A stretch of 5,289 nucleotides of DNA from Planctomycetota bacterium (lineage in GTDB: Bacteria > Planctomycetota > UBA11346): the NCBI GenBank assembly GCA_013821615.1, contig JACDGQ010000260.1, positions 1-5,289 on the forward strand, read 5' to 3'. The translations under genes were made by a program, and so were the position numbers. The notes below the pieces were generated by a model. It saw only the letters and a program-made list of their open reading frames with translations, did no database searches and was not told where the DNA came from. Below, in pieces: positions 1-5,289 of this stretch (positions are counted from its first letter, which is position 1; each line of letters begins with the position of its first letter).

Positions 1-138
1 GCATGAGGTTTTCCCATGCGGGCCGCCGCCTCGAAGCACCGGCATTGTCAATGAAAATATTTCCCGGAACCACTACGCAAACTCCTGCAGAACATCAACT
101 TACCCGCTAAGTTTACAGGCATTGCCGTTCGGGGCTTC
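1..138. other. Intergenic stretch with no recognisable gene
   Basis: This stretch lies beyond the GH110-like gene and runs off the left edge. Its G+C content is about 50% over 61-120 by hand count, clearly below that of the coding regions, as expected for non-coding DNA in a GC-rich genome. Short inverted repeats are visible (GCATG at 1-5 with CATGC at 15-19; CATTG at 43-47 with CAATG at 49-53). A minus-strand TTGCGT (80-75) and TATTTT (59-54) with a 15-base spacer loosely resemble a promoter for a gene further left, but the match is poor. No RNA gene or open frame of note is seen. Confidence 0.5.
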
Positions 139-157
139 CGAGTGCGGTGCGCACTTG
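139..157 (-). other. Small hairpin just beyond the GH110-like stop codon
   Basis: AGTGCG (141-146) and CGCACT (150-155) are inverted around a three-base loop. The stem extends to eight pairs if a G-T wobble is allowed (139-157). It lies 11 bases past the stop codon (171-169), right after the ten-base palindrome AATGCGCATT (160-169). No T-run follows on the minus strand, so a factor-independent terminator is not supported, although an RNA 3'-end structure is possible. Confidence 0.25.
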
Positions 158-168
158 CCAATGCGCAT

Positions 169-1914
169 TCAGCGCTCCTCCTGCAGCATGACGTCATCGC
201 AATCCGTCACCGTGAAGCGCTTGGCTTCCGCATGCGTGGGCGGATAGGTCGCGCTCGGCGTGAAGGTGTTGCCGGTGCATTGCAGACCCGCGACCGAGTG
301 TGCGAACAGCACGCGGTTGTCGACCACTTCGAAGGCATTGCCGACGATGCGGATGCCATGGTGGTAGCGCGGGAGCCCACGGTGCTCGGCGCGGATCTCC
401 GGTTCGATGGCGATGGTCGCGCGTCCCCAGGTGCCGTAGCCGCAGGCGGTGAAGCGGTTGCCGCGGATGGTGACGTCGGCGACCGGGCCCGACTCGAACC
501 AGTAATTGGCGTCGCCGGCGATGATGATCGCCGAGCCGGGAACGTGGAAATCGTTGTCCTCGATCAGCACCCTGCCCGCCGTCGAGATCAGGAAGCCGCG
601 GGCGCGGTTGCCGCGCGAGCGGTTGCCGCGCGCGGTGAAGTCCGCGCTCCAGCGCAGGTCGAGCACGCCATCGGTCAGGCGCAGTTCCGCGGGCAGCGGC
701 TCCGCGAAGGTCAGCACGGTGTATTCCTGGTTGATGACGCGCACCGCGGTGACGGCGGCGCGGTGGTAGCCGGCCAGGGTATCGGCGTGGATGAACTGCA
801 TCAGGTCGCCGACGTCGGCGACGCGCACGCCATACTGCTGCGGATGCATGAGCTTGACCTCGACGCTGCGCGCGTCCGGACGGGCGGTGACGCGCGTGTA
901 GATGCCGTGCACGTTGGTCGCGTCGTCGATCTGGTTCTCGAAGCGGCAGCCGGTCATGGTGATGGCGCCGCCGCAGCCGGAGAAGTGCGTGGCGTCCGCC
1001 GTCGCCGAGATCAGGCGTTTGCCGCCGGGGCGCGGCGCGACCACCAGCCGCTCCAGCGCGAGCTCGCTGGAGCGCTGCGCGATCACGCCCATCGCGCCGG
1101 CATGGAAGATGGTGACGTCCTGCAGGCGCACGTCGTGGCTCTCCAGGATGACGATCGCCGGCGCCAAGCGGTGGTTCGGCATCAGCGCCATGAGGTTGCC
1201 GACGTGCGGCTGCGGCGTGCTGAACTTCCCGGAGAAGCGCACCCGCCCGGGTGCGACCGCGCTGGCGACGACCTTGTCGGCGAAGCCGTAGTTGTCCGAG
1301 ACCTGGAAGGCGGTCTCGCGCAGCGTGGTGTCGAACTCGAGCGCGTTGTCGATCTCGATCCCCTGCTGGTTGTCGCCCTGCGGCACGAACCGGCCGCCCG
1401 CGATCTGGTAGGGGAACTCGTCGCTGAAGGTCAGTTCGACGCCGCCGGCGTCGGCGGCCACCACCACCCCCTCGCTGTGGAAGGGCCGCTGCCAGTCGAT
1501 GCTGAGGTTGCGCAGGGTGATGTGGTGCGCGCCATCGAGCACGAATGGCACGATGATGCCGTGGAAGACCAGGTCGGCGCCCTGCCCGTCGATGACGAGG
1601 TCGCTGACCCCGACCAGCGGAAAGGCGATGCGCTTCATGCCGGGGTCGTTGTTCGACACCGCCAGATAGCGCTCGGTCGCGCGCGCCGGGAAGAAGTCGT
1701 AGCGGCCCTTGGGAAACACCAGGGTGTGGATGCCCTCGCTGCGGCAGCGCGCGAGCGCCACCTGCACCGCCGGAGTGCAATCGCTGCGATCATCCGCCGT
1801 GGCGCCGCAGGCGGTGATGGCGAGCGTGGCCGCATCGGCGGCGAACAGCGCCGTGCCGATGGTCATCGGAAGTGCAAGGAGCAGACAGTGCAGGACCGGA
1901 CGAAGCTGACGCAT
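169..1914 (-). CDS. Secreted GH110-like alpha-1,3-galactosidase (right-handed beta-helix)
   Basis: This 581-residue protein resembles glycoside hydrolase family 110, inverting exo-enzymes that remove terminal alpha-1,3-linked galactose, for example from blood-group-B-type glycans or other galactosides. Residues 1-25 look like a Sec signal peptide: Arg2 and Arg5, a hydrophobic core, then ALFA before the mature chain, so export to periplasm or outside is expected. Residues 32-75 have the usual entry to pectin-lyase-like beta-helices (a GxxxDDRSDCTPA stretch, then VFPKGRYDF). Repeated 'I..N.F/D.T' rungs follow to the C-terminus. Family-like blocks are CRFENQIDDATNVHG (323-337), RARGFLISTAGRVLIEDN (437-454), IAGDANYWFESG (465-476) and CGYGTWG (491-497). 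The Asp330-Asp331 pair and Asp307 are candidate catalytic acids, which I infer from conservation as I remember it. The length fits the family. The ATG at 1914 has an AGGGA site six bases upstream and gives an intact signal peptide. The exact substrate cannot be read from sequence; another beta-helix carbohydrate enzyme is the main alternative. Confidence 0.85.
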   Translation of the reverse strand: MRQLRPVLHCLLLALPMTIGTALFAADAATLAITACGATADDRSDCTPAVQVALARCRSEGIHTLVFPKGRYDFFPARATERYLAVSNNDPGMKRIAFPLVGVSDLVIDGQGADLVFHGIIVPFVLDGAHHITLRNLSIDWQRPFHSEGVVVAADAGGVELTFSDEFPYQIAGGRFVPQGDNQQGIEIDNALEFDTTLRETAFQVSDNYGFADKVVASAVAPGRVRFSGKFSTPQPHVGNLMALMPNHRLAPAIVILESHDVRLQDVTIFHAGAMGVIAQRSSELALERLVVAPRPGGKRLISATADATHFSGCGGAITMTGCRFENQIDDATNVHGIYTRVTARPDARSVEVKLMHPQQYGVRVADVGDLMQFIHADTLAGYHRAAVTAVRVINQEYTVLTFAEPLPAELRLTDGVLDLRWSADFTARGNRSRGNRARGFLISTAGRVLIEDNDFHVPGSAIIIAGDANYWFESGPVADVTIRGNRFTACGYGTWGRATIAIEPEIRAEHRGLPRYHHGIRIVGNAFEVVDNRVLFAHSVAGLQCTGNTFTPSATYPPTHAEAKRFTVTDCDDVMLQEER

Positions 1915-1920
1915 GCGGAA

Positions 1921-1925
1921 TCCCT
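1921..1925 (-). promoter_or_regulatory. Ribosome binding site of the GH110-like gene
   Basis: On the minus strand this reads AGGGA, six bases before the ATG at 1914-1912. It is a moderate Shine-Dalgarno match at good spacing and supports this start, which also gives a complete signal peptide. Confidence 0.5.
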
Positions 1926-1953
1926 GGAAGAGGACAACGGGCTGGAATGCCGA

Positions 1954-1969
1954 TATGCAGTCCTATGCA
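1954..1969. repeat. TATGCA direct repeat in the GH110-like gene leader
   Basis: Two copies of TATGCA lie at 1954-1959 and 1964-1969, exactly ten bases apart, one helical turn. They sit 40-55 bases before the GH110-like start, in the spacer after the permease gene. The second copy is part of the palindrome ATGCAT. The spacing would suit a regulator binding one face of the DNA, but the repeats are only six bases long and chance occurrence is quite possible. I see no convincing -35/-10 pair in this spacer to anchor them to. Confidence 0.2.
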
Positions 1970-2011
1970 TTACGCCCGCTAACGGAACCGCGTTGACCCC
2001 CTCCCGACCCC

Positions 2012-2040
2012 TTGGTGGCTGACATCCCGGGTCACACCAA
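2012..2040 (-). terminator. Possible stem-loop at the end of the permease gene
   Basis: TTGGTG (2012-2017) pairs with CACCAA (2035-2040), and TGAC (2020-2023) pairs with GTCA (2031-2034). This gives a ten-pair stem with a two-base bulge and a seven-base loop that overlaps the permease stop codon (2034-2032). No T-run follows on the minus strand; the next bases are G-rich. It is therefore not a classical Rho-independent terminator. It could mark the 3' end of the operon, weaken read-through into the GH110-like gene, or have no function. Confidence 0.25.
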
Positions 2041-3426
2041 CCCGGTGCACTGGTAGATGAGGATAACCACCCCCACCGCGGCGGTCTTGATGCAGGTGAT
2101 GGCGAAGATGTCGCGGTAGGCTTGGCGGTGGGTCAGGCCGCAGACCGCGAGCAGGGTGATGACCGCGCCGTTGTGCGGCAGGGTGTCCATGCCGCCGCTC
2201 GCCATCGCCGCCACGCGGTGCAGCACCTCGGGCGGAATGCCGGCGGCGTGGGCGGCGGCGAGGAAACGCTCGGCCAGCGCGGCCAGCGCGATGCTGAGCC
2301 CACCGGAGGCGGAGCCCGTCACGCCGGACAGCGTCGCGACGCTCACGGCGACGCTGGTGAGCGGATCATGGATGCCCTGCAGCGCGTTGCGGATGGCGAC
2401 GAAGCCCGGCAAAGCCGCGATCACCGCGCCAAAGCCGTACTCGGACGCCGTGTTCATGGTCGCGAGCAGCGCTCCCGCCACCGCCGGCTTGATGCTCTCG
2501 GCACCGCCGGGCGCAACCGTGCGCCACGCCAGCGCGACGATCGTCAGGATGCCGAACAGCAACGCGCCCTCGACCGCCCAGAGCGCCGTTACTGGCTGCA
2601 CGGCAACGGCGAGCGGCTGCGCCAACCCGGCGAGGTGGACCTCGTGCACTGCGCCGTACCAGTGCGGGATGGCCGTGGTCAGCAGCTTGTTGGTGACGCC
2701 GACGACTAGCAGCGGCAGCAGCGCGACCAGCGGGTGCATGGGCCGTAGCGCGGTGAGTGGTTCCGCCGCTGCGCTGGGGTCCTCGCCATAGCCCTCGCCG
2801 CGGCGCTGCGCCTGGCGGCGCCGCCACTCGAGGTACGCCAGCCCGCTGGTGGCGATGACCACCGCGCCGCACGTCCCCAGCCACGGCGCGGCCCACGCGT
2901 CGGTGCCGAAGAAGGTGGTCGGGATCAGGTTCTGGATCTGTGGCGTACCCGGCAGCGCGTCCATGGTGAAGGAGAACGCGCCCAGCACCACGGTGCCGGG
3001 GATCAGGCGCCGCGGGATGTCCGCGCGACGGAACAGTCCGGCGGCGAAGGGCTGGACCGCGAACACCACCACGAACAGCGAGACCCCGCCGTAGGTCAGC
3101 AGTGCGCAGACCGCAACGATCGACAGCATCGCGCGGCTCGCCCCGAACAGCGTGATGAGCGCGCCGACCAGCGCCTCGGCCACGCCCGACACCGCGATCA
3201 GCCGCCCGAACACCGCGCCGAGCAGAAAGACCGGGAAGTAGGACTTCGCGAACGCGGCGAGCTTGTCCATGTACAGCCCGGTGCCGACCGCGGGGACCGC
3301 GTCCGGAGCGGTGCACAGCACCGCCAGCAGCGCGGCCAGCGGCGCCATCAGGATGACGCTGTGCCCGCGGTAGGCCGCGACCACCAGCAGCGCCAACGCG
3401 CCCACGACGATCAGCACGTCGCCCAT
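2032..3426 (-). CDS. GntP-family permease, probably for 3-hydroxybutyrate or a related short-chain acid
   Basis: This 464-residue integral inner-membrane protein belongs to the GntP gluconate/H+ symporter family. It has about twelve hydrophobic segments, starting with residues 3-19 and 22-40 and ending near 440-460, with a charged cytoplasmic-type loop at 201-230. Conserved blocks are GGVSLFVVVFAVQP (113-126), RRADIPRRLIPGT (133-145), FTMDALPGTPQIQN (153-166), TGSASGGLSIAL (370-381) and GGMDTLPHNGAVITLL (411-426). The ALPGTPQIQN and DTLPHNGAV signatures resemble the GntP branch often annotated as D-beta-hydroxybutyrate permease. Location beside a CoA-transferase and a thiolase supports a short-chain hydroxy- or oxo-acid substrate, whereas gluconate would be expected next to a kinase. 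The start at 3426 is forced: an in-frame stop (the thiolase stop) lies one codon upstream, and a later start would lose the first membrane segment. There is no Shine-Dalgarno match, so translation is probably coupled to the thiolase gene. The substrate is inferred from context. Confidence 0.87.
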   Translation of the reverse strand: MGDVLIVVGALALLVVAAYRGHSVILMAPLAALLAVLCTAPDAVPAVGTGLYMDKLAAFAKSYFPVFLLGAVFGRLIAVSGVAEALVGALITLFGASRAMLSIVAVCALLTYGGVSLFVVVFAVQPFAAGLFRRADIPRRLIPGTVVLGAFSFTMDALPGTPQIQNLIPTTFFGTDAWAAPWLGTCGAVVIATSGLAYLEWRRRQAQRRGEGYGEDPSAAAEPLTALRPMHPLVALLPLLVVGVTNKLLTTAIPHWYGAVHEVHLAGLAQPLAVAVQPVTALWAVEGALLFGILTIVALAWRTVAPGGAESIKPAVAGALLATMNTASEYGFGAVIAALPGFVAIRNALQGIHDPLTSVAVSVATLSGVTGSASGGLSIALAALAERFLAAAHAAGIPPEVLHRVAAMASGGMDTLPHNGAVITLLAVCGLTHRQAYRDIFAITCIKTAAVGVVILIYQCTGLV

Positions 3427-3445
3427 GGGCTAGGCGCTGAGCGCC
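3421..3445 (-). promoter_or_regulatory. Thiolase-permease junction: palindromic start and hairpin, no RBS
   Basis: The permease ATG lies at the centre of the perfect palindrome GCCCATGGGC (3421-3430). Immediately upstream, GGCGC (3433-3437) and GCGCC (3441-3445) form a five-pair hairpin with a three-base loop, next to the thiolase stop TAG (3432-3430). No purine-rich Shine-Dalgarno element is visible before the permease start. The arrangement fits ribosomes reinitiating after the thiolase stop. Any regulatory role of the hairpin is conjecture, since GC-rich DNA often gives short stems like this. Confidence 0.3.
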
Positions 3446-4575
3446 ATGGCGATGCCCATGCCGCCACCGATGCACAGCGCGGCGAGCGAGCGGCGGCTGG
3501 CGCCGCTGGCGGTGGTCTGGGCGAGGTGGACGAGCAGGCGCGCGCCGCTCGCGCCGATCGGGTGGCCGAGGGCGATGGCCCCGCCGTCGCCGTTGACGCG
3601 CGGCCCGTCGAGGCCGAGTTCGAACATGCAGGCCAGCGCCTGGGCGGCGAAGGCCTCGTTCAGCTCGATGCGGTCGCAGTCCTCGTGGCGCACGCCGTGG
3701 CGTTCGCGCAGGCGGCGGATGGCGTGCACCGGGCCCAGGCCCATGGTCGCCGGATCGCAGCCCACCGCCGTCCACGCGTCCACGCGCGCCAGCACCGGCC
3801 AGCCATGGCGCGCGGCGGCGGCGGCGCTCGCCACCACCAGCATCGCTGCGCCGTCGTTGATGCCGGAGGCGTTCCCAGGGGTGACGGTGCCGGTGGCGGA
3901 GAAGGCCGGGCGCAGCGTGGCGAGCTTCTCGCGCGTCAGGCCAGGACGCGGGTGCTCGTCGCGGGCGCAGCCGGCGACCTCCACCAGCTCGGCGGCGAAG
4001 CGTCCGGCGGCGTGCGCCTCGGCGTAGGCGCGGTGGCTGCGCTCGGCGTAGGCGTCCTGGGCCTCGCGGTCGAGCTTGTACTGCGTGGCCAGGCGCTCCG
4101 CGGTGATGCCCATGTGCTCGCCGAGCAGCGGATCGACCAGGCCGTCGCACAGCATGCTGTCGGCGCGACCGTCGCTGCCGACGCGGCGCGCCTCGGGCGC
4201 GCGCTGCAGCAGGTGCGGTGCGTTCGACATCGATTCGCTGCCGCCGCACAGCACCGCTTCGGACTCGCCGGCGCGGATCGCCTGCGCGGCGAGCAGCACC
4301 GCCTGCATGCCGGAGCCGCACATCATGTTCACCGTGCAGGCGGTGACCTGCTGCGGGAGTCCTGCGCGCAGACCGATCTGCCGCGCGGGATTCATGCCCT
4401 GCCCGGCGCCGAGGACGTTGCCGACGATCACCCGGTCGATGGCGGCGGGGGCGATGCCGGTGAGCGCCGCCTGCGCCGCCGCGACCCCGAGGTCGACCGC
4501 GGACAGCGCCTTGAGCGCGCCGAGGTGGCGGCCCTGCGGAGTGCGGCGGGCGGCGACGATGACGACCTCGATCAT
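3430..4575 (-). CDS. Acetyl-CoA C-acetyltransferase (thiolase, AtoB/PhaA type)
   Basis: This cytoplasmic enzyme of 381 residues cleaves acetoacetyl-CoA with CoA into two acetyl-CoA, or condenses them in reverse. The thiolase signatures are all present: the nucleophile Cys86 in NMMCGSGMQAV (83-93), GNASGINDGAA (234-244), NEAFAAQAL (306-314), His338 in GGAIALGHPIGASGAR (331-346), and the second catalytic Cys368 in CIGGGMG (368-374). The HMGITAE stretch (154-160) is typical of the biosynthetic/acetoacetyl-CoA thiolase group. Length is slightly below the usual 390-395 residues, with no missing catalytic element. The ATG overlaps the stop of the upstream CoA-transferase gene as ATGA and has AGGAG six bases upstream. 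The permease follows after three bases. Function in acetoacetate breakdown is inferred from the operon. Acting as a broader 3-ketoacyl-CoA thiolase is the alternative. Confidence 0.93.
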   Translation of the reverse strand: MIEVVIVAARRTPQGRHLGALKALSAVDLGVAAAQAALTGIAPAAIDRVIVGNVLGAGQGMNPARQIGLRAGLPQQVTACTVNMMCGSGMQAVLLAAQAIRAGESEAVLCGGSESMSNAPHLLQRAPEARRVGSDGRADSMLCDGLVDPLLGEHMGITAERLATQYKLDREAQDAYAERSHRAYAEAHAAGRFAAELVEVAGCARDEHPRPGLTREKLATLRPAFSATGTVTPGNASGINDGAAMLVVASAAAAARHGWPVLARVDAWTAVGCDPATMGLGPVHAIRRLRERHGVRHEDCDRIELNEAFAAQALACMFELGLDGPRVNGDGGAIALGHPIGASGARLLVHLAQTTASGASRRSLAALCIGGGMGIAMALSA

Positions 4576-5289
4576 GGGGTGCTCCTGGCGAAGGCGCTGC
4601 CGGGCATCGCTGCCACGGCGGTGGTGACGGGCGTGAAGGGCAGGGCGTCGAGCACCTGGCGGCGCACGTCGATGCCCGGCGCCACCTCGATCAGCTCGAG
4701 GCCGGCGGCGCCGAGGCGGAACACGGCGCGCTCGGTGACGTAGAGCACCTCCTGGCCGCGCCGCCGGGCGCGCTGCGCGTTGAAGGAGATCTGGTCCACG
4801 GCGGCGACGAACTTGCGATGCGCGCCCTCGTGGGCGATGACCAGGCCGGCGGCGCCGCCCGTGACCTGCAGCCCGCCCGAGGTGAAGGTGGTGCAGAACA
4901 CCAGGCGGCGCGCGGTCTGCGAGATGTTCACGAAGCCGCCGACCCCGGCGATGCGCGTCCCGAAGCGCGAGACGTTGACGTTGCCGGCGCCGTCGATCTG
5001 CGCCGCCCCGAGCGCGGCGAAGTCCAGGCCACCGCCGTCGTAGAAATCGAACTGCGCCGGCTGGTCGATGATCGCCAGCGGGTGGCGGGCCGCGCCGAAG
5101 GCCATGCCGCCCGCGGGCACGCCGCCGATCACGCCGCTCTCGACGGTCAGCGTCAGCCCACCGAGCAGGCCGCGCTCGGCCGCGATCGCGGCGATGCCCT
5201 CGGGGATGCCGATGCCGATGTTGGCGATGGCGCCCGGGCGCAGCTCGTCGCAGGCGCGCTGCGCGATGATGCGCCGCTCGTCCCAGGGC
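4572..5289 (-). CDS. Single-chain acetate/3-oxoacid CoA-transferase, YdiF type (C-terminal part, cut by window edge)
   Basis: The reading frame stays open to the right edge, so the 5' end lies outside the window; 238 codons plus stop are visible, with codons in frame from 5288. An internal GTG at 5132 is not the true start, because the conserved fold begins earlier. The visible part is the second half of a class I CoA-transferase, which moves CoA between acyl-CoA and a free acid such as acetoacetate. Landmarks are RRIIAQRACDELRPGAIANIGIGIPEG (visible residues 5-31, the GIGIP loop), then TVESGVIGGVPAGG, whose Glu (codon 5141-5139) matches the catalytic glutamate that forms the glutamyl-CoA thioester. 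AIIDQPAQFDFYDGGGLD, GNVNVSRFG, GGFVNISQTA and FTSGGLQ follow. The ESGVIGGVPAGG and DFYDGGGLD wording matches YdiF-type fused enzymes (about 510-530 residues) better than the separate AtoA-like beta subunit. It ends in a four-base overlap with the thiolase gene. Substrate preference is inferred from context. Confidence 0.88.
   Translation of the reverse strand, partial: PWDERRIIAQRACDELRPGAIANIGIGIPEGIAAIAAERGLLGGLTLTVESGVIGGVPAGGMAFGAARHPLAIIDQPAQFDFYDGGGLDFAALGAAQIDGAGNVNVSRFGTRIAGVGGFVNISQTARRLVFCTTFTSGGLQVTGGAAGLVIAHEGAHRKFVAAVDQISFNAQRARRRGQEVLYVTERAVFRLGAAGLELIEVAPGIDVRRQVLDALPFTPVTTAVAAMPGSAFARSTP
4582..4586 (-). promoter_or_regulatory. Ribosome binding site of the thiolase gene
   Basis: The minus strand reads AGGAG six bases before the thiolase ATG (4575-4573), inside the 3' end of the CoA-transferase gene. 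It is a strong Shine-Dalgarno match and fixes the start at the ATGA overlap, so the thiolase can initiate independently as well as by coupling. Confidence 0.65.

Noticed and set aside
46..51. A perfect minus-strand TTGACA that could be a -35 box
   Set aside because: The region 16-18 bases downstream on that strand is GC-only and holds no -10-like hexamer.
142..2022. A 626-codon open frame on the plus strand, opposite the whole GH110-like gene
   Set aside because: Its product is dominated by Arg, Ala, Gly, Val, Asp and His with no recognisable domain. Long antisense frames are expected opposite GC-rich genes, and the minus-strand frame has a signal peptide, family motifs and an RBS.
1915..2031. 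Search for a sigma-70 promoter for the GH110-like gene in the spacer
   Set aside because: TAATGC, CATATC and TTCCGT fragments exist, but no pair has both acceptable sequence and a 16-18 base spacing, so no promoter is called.
2366..4321. A 651-codon minus-strand frame crossing the permease and thiolase genes
   Set aside because: It is an Arg/Ala/Gly-rich out-of-frame translation that overlaps two well-supported genes and has no domain of its own. It is a codon-bias artefact.
3361..4743. A 460-codon plus-strand frame opposite thiolase and parts of its neighbours
   Set aside because: Low-complexity Ala/Gly/Arg/His composition, no motif, and it lies across three real genes on the other strand.
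4572..5132. A separate 186-residue gene starting at the GTG at 5132
   Set aside because: The same frame is open to the window edge and encodes the conserved GIGIPEG loop and the catalytic-glutamate motif just upstream, so this is the end of a longer CoA-transferase gene.

Overview
The window comes from a GC-rich bacterium. Gene-rich parts look roughly 65-70% G+C by eye, and the leftmost 120 bases are visibly poorer in G+C. Codon use, gene families and tight gene packing suggest a Pseudomonadota (beta- or gammaproteobacterium), but no taxonomic marker is present and that placement is inference. All supported genes lie on the minus strand, so transcription runs from the right end (5289) to the left end (1).

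Right to left, positions 5289-2032 hold a compact three-gene catabolic operon. It contains the C-terminal part of a single-chain acetate/3-oxoacid CoA-transferase of the YdiF type (cut by the window edge), an acetyl-CoA C-acetyltransferase (thiolase), and a GntP-family permease. The first two genes overlap by four bases (ATGA), and the last two are separated by three bases. Together they make a plausible route for short-chain 3-hydroxy/3-oxo acids such as 3-hydroxybutyrate and acetoacetate. The permease imports the acid, the CoA-transferase activates acetoacetate to acetoacetyl-CoA, and the thiolase cleaves it to two acetyl-CoA. A 3-hydroxybutyrate dehydrogenase would be needed for 3-hydroxybutyrate itself and is not in the window.

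After a 117-base spacer, positions 1914-169 encode a secreted right-handed beta-helix protein that resembles the GH110 alpha-1,3-galactosidases. It has an N-terminal signal peptide. Its link to the ketone-body operon is unclear, and it may be an independent gene. Positions 1-168 hold the gene's stop region, a small hairpin and an AT-richer intergenic stretch with no recognisable gene.

I saw no RNA genes, CRISPR arrays, insertion sequences or attachment sites, and no clear new biological system. The most interesting points are the unexpected GH110-like neighbour and the in-frame stop-CCC-start junction between thiolase and permease.
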